In this document: positions 5,985 to 7,341 of the stretch, in pieces
How the letters are laid out: each line of letters begins with the position of its first letter
Numbering within the stretch: position 1 is the first letter of the stretch
The notes under the pieces: generated by a model
What the model was told of the DNA's origin: nothing
Databases searched by the model: none
The model's input: the letters and a program-made list of their open reading frames with translations, nothing else
Translations under genes and position numbers: made by a program
Source of the DNA: DATEXQ01 sp035256745
GTDB taxonomy: Bacteria; Patescibacteriota; Microgenomatia; UBA8517
Length of the DNA: 7,341 nucleotides
Assembly (NCBI GenBank): GCA_035256745.1
Contig: DATEXQ010000058.1
Span: forward strand, 1-7,341
Direction of reading: 5' to 3'

Positions 5985-6317
5985 ATGTCAAAAATTTTTT
6001 ACGACAAAATAATTGTTCTTGAAGGTATCGAAAAGGAAATTAATTCTCGTTCTCAAACAGAGGAAGAGAAGGATGAATTGTGGCGGATAGTAGATGAAAT
6101 TGTTCACCATAAAGTATTCGGATGTATTATGGATAACTTACCGGAAAAATATCATCAGGAATTTATAGAAAAATTCAACGAAGCTCCGCATGACGAATCC
6201 CTGTTTGATTATTTGAAAGAAAAAATAGGAAAGAATATGGAAGAATTAATTAAATTAGAAATTGGTGATCTTGCTTTCGAAATACTTCAGGATGTAGAGG
6301 GGAAAAAGCAAAAATGA
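5985..6317 (+). CDS. small acidic helical protein, DUF5663-like
   Basis: A 110-aa, Glu/Lys-rich, predicted all-helical cytoplasmic protein without signal or membrane segments. The pattern of a long helix, then NLPEKYHQEFIEKFNEAP (51-68), then YLKEKIG (76-82) and a final amphipathic helix recalls a small family I remember from CPR genomes as DUF5663. That assignment is from memory and uncertain, and no function is known to me. It starts six bases after the previous stop with no Shine-Dalgarno, and its TGA stop overlaps the next start codon (ATGA, 6314-6317), so the two products are probably translationally coupled. Confidence 0.82.
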   Translation: MSKIFYDKIIVLEGIEKEINSRSQTEEEKDELWRIVDEIVHHKVFGCIMDNLPEKYHQEFIEKFNEAPHDESLFDYLKEKIGKNMEELIKLEIGDLAFEILQDVEGKKQK

Positions 6318-6631
6318 CATTTGATAAAAAATTCGGTGGAGTTATTTGGACAAATCACGCACTATCAAGGTTGACAAAACGCAATATCAAACAGGGAGAT
6401 GCGTGGGCTACCTGGAGAAATCCCGATCAAAGCAGATACGCAACCACAAAAGGAGCTTGGGTTTATTACAAGACCTATCAAAGTGTACGTATAGAAGTTG
6501 TGGCTAAACAAAACGAGAGAAAAGAATGGGTAATACTTTCTGTCTGGTCCAAACCAATAAATGGAGATTATAAACCTGAAAAAATTGAACCTTTATGGAA
6601 ATTAGTCTTCAGAAGGTTGTTTAAGAAGTAA
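6314..6631 (+). CDS. small basic protein, DUF4258-like
   Basis: The 105-aa protein opens with WTNHALSRLTKRNI (12-25), the His-Ala-x-x-Arg-x-x-x-Arg signature seen in DUF4258 and related small RelE/HicA/BrnT-like proteins. RNP follows at 35-37, then beta strands ending EWVILSVW (71-78), and a basic tail (FRRLFKK). Family members are mostly uncharacterised; some similar folds are toxins or RNA-binding proteins. It overlaps the upstream acidic 110-aa gene by four bases, and a GAGGGG lies 11 bases before the ATG. The acidic-then-basic overlapping pair resembles a toxin-antitoxin layout, but no recognised antitoxin domain is visible, so no toxin function is claimed. Confidence 0.85.
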   Translation: MTFDKKFGGVIWTNHALSRLTKRNIKQGDAWATWRNPDQSRYATTKGAWVYYKTYQSVRIEVVAKQNERKEWVILSVWSKPINGDYKPEKIEPLWKLVFRRLFKK

Positions 6632-6634
6632 AAA

Positions 6635-6937
6635 ATGAGCCGAAAGTTTATTCGCACAAAAGAAGATTTTACCTGCGAGAACTGTGGATTTTCAGTTAAA
6701 GGTACGGGGTTTACAAACCATTGCTTAAAATGTCTTTGGAGTAAACATGCGGATATAAACCCGGGAGATAGAAGAAAGAAATGTGGGGGAATGATGGAAC
6801 CTGTAAAAATTGAAATGAAAAAAGGTACTTATATAATAATTCACCGCTGTCTAAAGTGCGGTCTTGAAAAAAAGAATAAAGTAGATAGTAATGATAATTT
6901 TGAGCAAATTCTTAAAATATATTCGCAAAATCCTTAA
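6635..6937 (+). CDS. RNHCP-domain zinc-binding protein
   Basis: The 100-aa protein follows the RNHCP family plan throughout: FTCENCG with Cys14 and Cys17, NHCLKC with His29, Cys30 and Cys33, PGDR (43-46), CGGMMEP (50-56), HRCLKCG with Cys72 and Cys75 (70-76), and NKVDSNDN (81-88). The cysteine pairs suggest two zinc sites. The eponymous RNHCP motif reads TNHCL here. The family's function is unknown; it is widespread in small form in bacteria and common in CPR. It begins three bases after the DUF4258-like gene and is the last gene of the plus-strand run. Its stop is ten bases from the stop of the opposing 61-aa gene, with no terminator hairpin that I can see between them. Confidence 0.9.
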   Translation: MSRKFIRTKEDFTCENCGFSVKGTGFTNHCLKCLWSKHADINPGDRRKKCGGMMEPVKIEMKKGTYIIIHRCLKCGLEKKNKVDSNDNFEQILKIYSQNP

Positions 6938-6947
6938 AACCCGAAAA

Positions 6948-7133
6948 TTACATTTTTAGAAGCCCGAGTACCTTGTGTATTAAAAAAGCTGGCCAGACAA
7001 GTGCTTTTAAAAAACCAATAAGTCCCTCTCCTAATGTGTGAGATTGCTGAATATAATATACAAGAGCACCAATTAAACCCAGACCATAAACAGCACCTGC
7101 ACTATTATTCATTCCCTTCCATTTCTTTGCCAT
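6948..7133 (-). CDS. small two-helix membrane protein
   Basis: A 61-aa protein with a short basic start, a glycine-rich first membrane helix containing VYGLGLIGALVYYIQ (15-29), a short loop, and a second helix containing LKALVWPAFLI (42-52). This GLGxIGAxVYYIQ...KALVWPAFL pattern belongs to a small, widely distributed family of unknown function that I recall from CPR and other bacteria. A perfect TATAAT ends seven bases before the ATG and there is no Shine-Dalgarno, so the mRNA is probably leaderless. It converges with the RNHCP gene. Confidence 0.85.
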   Translation of the reverse strand: MAKKWKGMNNSAGAVYGLGLIGALVYYIQQSHTLGEGLIGFLKALVWPAFLIHKVLGLLKM

Positions 7134-7140
7134 ACAAATA

Positions 7141-7170
7141 ATTATAAGAATAAAAGTTAAGAAATAGCAA
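7141..7170 (-). promoter_or_regulatory. promoter of the 61-aa membrane protein gene
   Basis: On the minus strand TTGCTA (7170-7165, 4 of 6), an 18-base spacer and a perfect TATAAT (7146-7141) lie immediately before the gene. Seven bases separate the -10 from the ATG, which puts the predicted transcription start at the start codon or one base before it. Confidence 0.6.
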
Positions 7171-7219
7171 GTAAAATTATGAAGCTGGAGGTTAAATGGT
7201 ATAGGCGAATAGAAAAAGG

Positions 7220-7341
7220 TTATGCTAAGGCTTTAATGAGAGCCTCGCGGATATTTTTACCCGAAAACCATCCCTTGAGATAGACAATTGCATGTTTATT
7301 TCTATTCCAGTCCTGTAGATAATATTTGTCAATTCGTCCAC
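7220..7341 (-). CDS. C-terminal end of an unrecognised protein (cut by window edge)
   Basis: On the minus strand one frame stays open from the right edge (first full codon ends at 7339) to a TAA at 7222-7220, giving 39 residues. It reads like a real protein end: aromatic and basic residues around YYLQDWNRNKHAIVYLKGWF (6-25) and a final helix NIREALIKALA. I do not recognise the family. The frame is preferred over the overlapping plus-strand ORF because of this composition, and because it shares its strand with the next gene. The 86 bases between its stop and the 61-aa gene hold that gene's promoter and no clear terminator. Confidence 0.55.
   Translation of the reverse strand, partial: GRIDKYYLQDWNRNKHAIVYLKGWFSGKNIREALIKALA

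Noticed and set aside
6315..6317. UGA recoding as Gly, as in some CPR lineages.
   Set aside because: UGA sits exactly at the end of the 110-aa gene in an ATGA junction with the next start, as expected for a normal stop.
6938..6947. Bidirectional terminator between the convergent RNHCP and 61-aa genes.
   Set aside because: Only ten bases separate the stops, and no inverted repeat is visible in or around them.
7180..7284. Plus-strand 34-codon ORF starting ATGAAGCTGGAG.
   Set aside because: It lies largely over the minus-strand frame, which looks more protein-like; no SD and no promoter are seen.

Overview
The window is AT-rich and tightly packed. It reads best as a piece of a Candidate Phyla Radiation (Patescibacteria) genome, probably from the Microgenomates side. 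This placement is inferred from protein style: a shortened bacterial AspRS, a minimal GluRS, several small proteins of types I associate with CPR genomes, almost no Shine-Dalgarno sequences, and gaps of only a few bases. UGA ends one gene (6315-6317), which fits the standard bacterial code and argues weakly against the UGA=Gly lineages (Gracilibacteria, Absconditabacteria). I see no tRNA, rRNA, CRISPR array, insertion sequence or prophage gene.

Layout. Bases 1-167 hold no confident gene but are dense in signals: two divergent promoters that share one -35 box, and on the minus strand a roughly 66-nt transcript region ending in a hairpin plus T-run. This looks like a small RNA or an attenuated leader for a gene starting just left of the window. 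Next on the plus strand come aspS (168-1577) and a penicillin-binding D,D-carboxypeptidase (1591-2535). The carboxypeptidase overlaps tail-to-tail with a minus-strand, membrane-anchored protein of unknown function (2523-3572). A short AT-rich divergent spacer follows. A plus-strand run then contains gltX (start most likely 3648), a 326-aa anchored protein with a probable double-psi beta-barrel end, a 110-aa acidic helical protein, a 105-aa DUF4258-like protein and a 100-aa RNHCP-type zinc protein. Gaps in this run are 6, 6, -4 and 3 bases. On the minus strand at the right are a 61-aa two-helix membrane protein and the last 39 codons of an unrecognised gene.

How the genes fit together. aspS and gltX are the two synthetases whose non-discriminating forms feed the GatCAB route to Asn-tRNA and Gln-tRNA. 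The AspRS carries a His at a position linked to the non-discriminating type. The carboxypeptidase, the 349-aa protein and the 326-aa protein all point to the cell envelope. The three small genes after them have no clear pathway.

The points most worth a second look are the shared -35 box with its attenuator-like minus-strand leader, the loss of the GAD insertion domain from AspRS, and four promoters whose -10 boxes sit 4-10 bases from the start codon, which implies leaderless or near-leaderless mRNAs.
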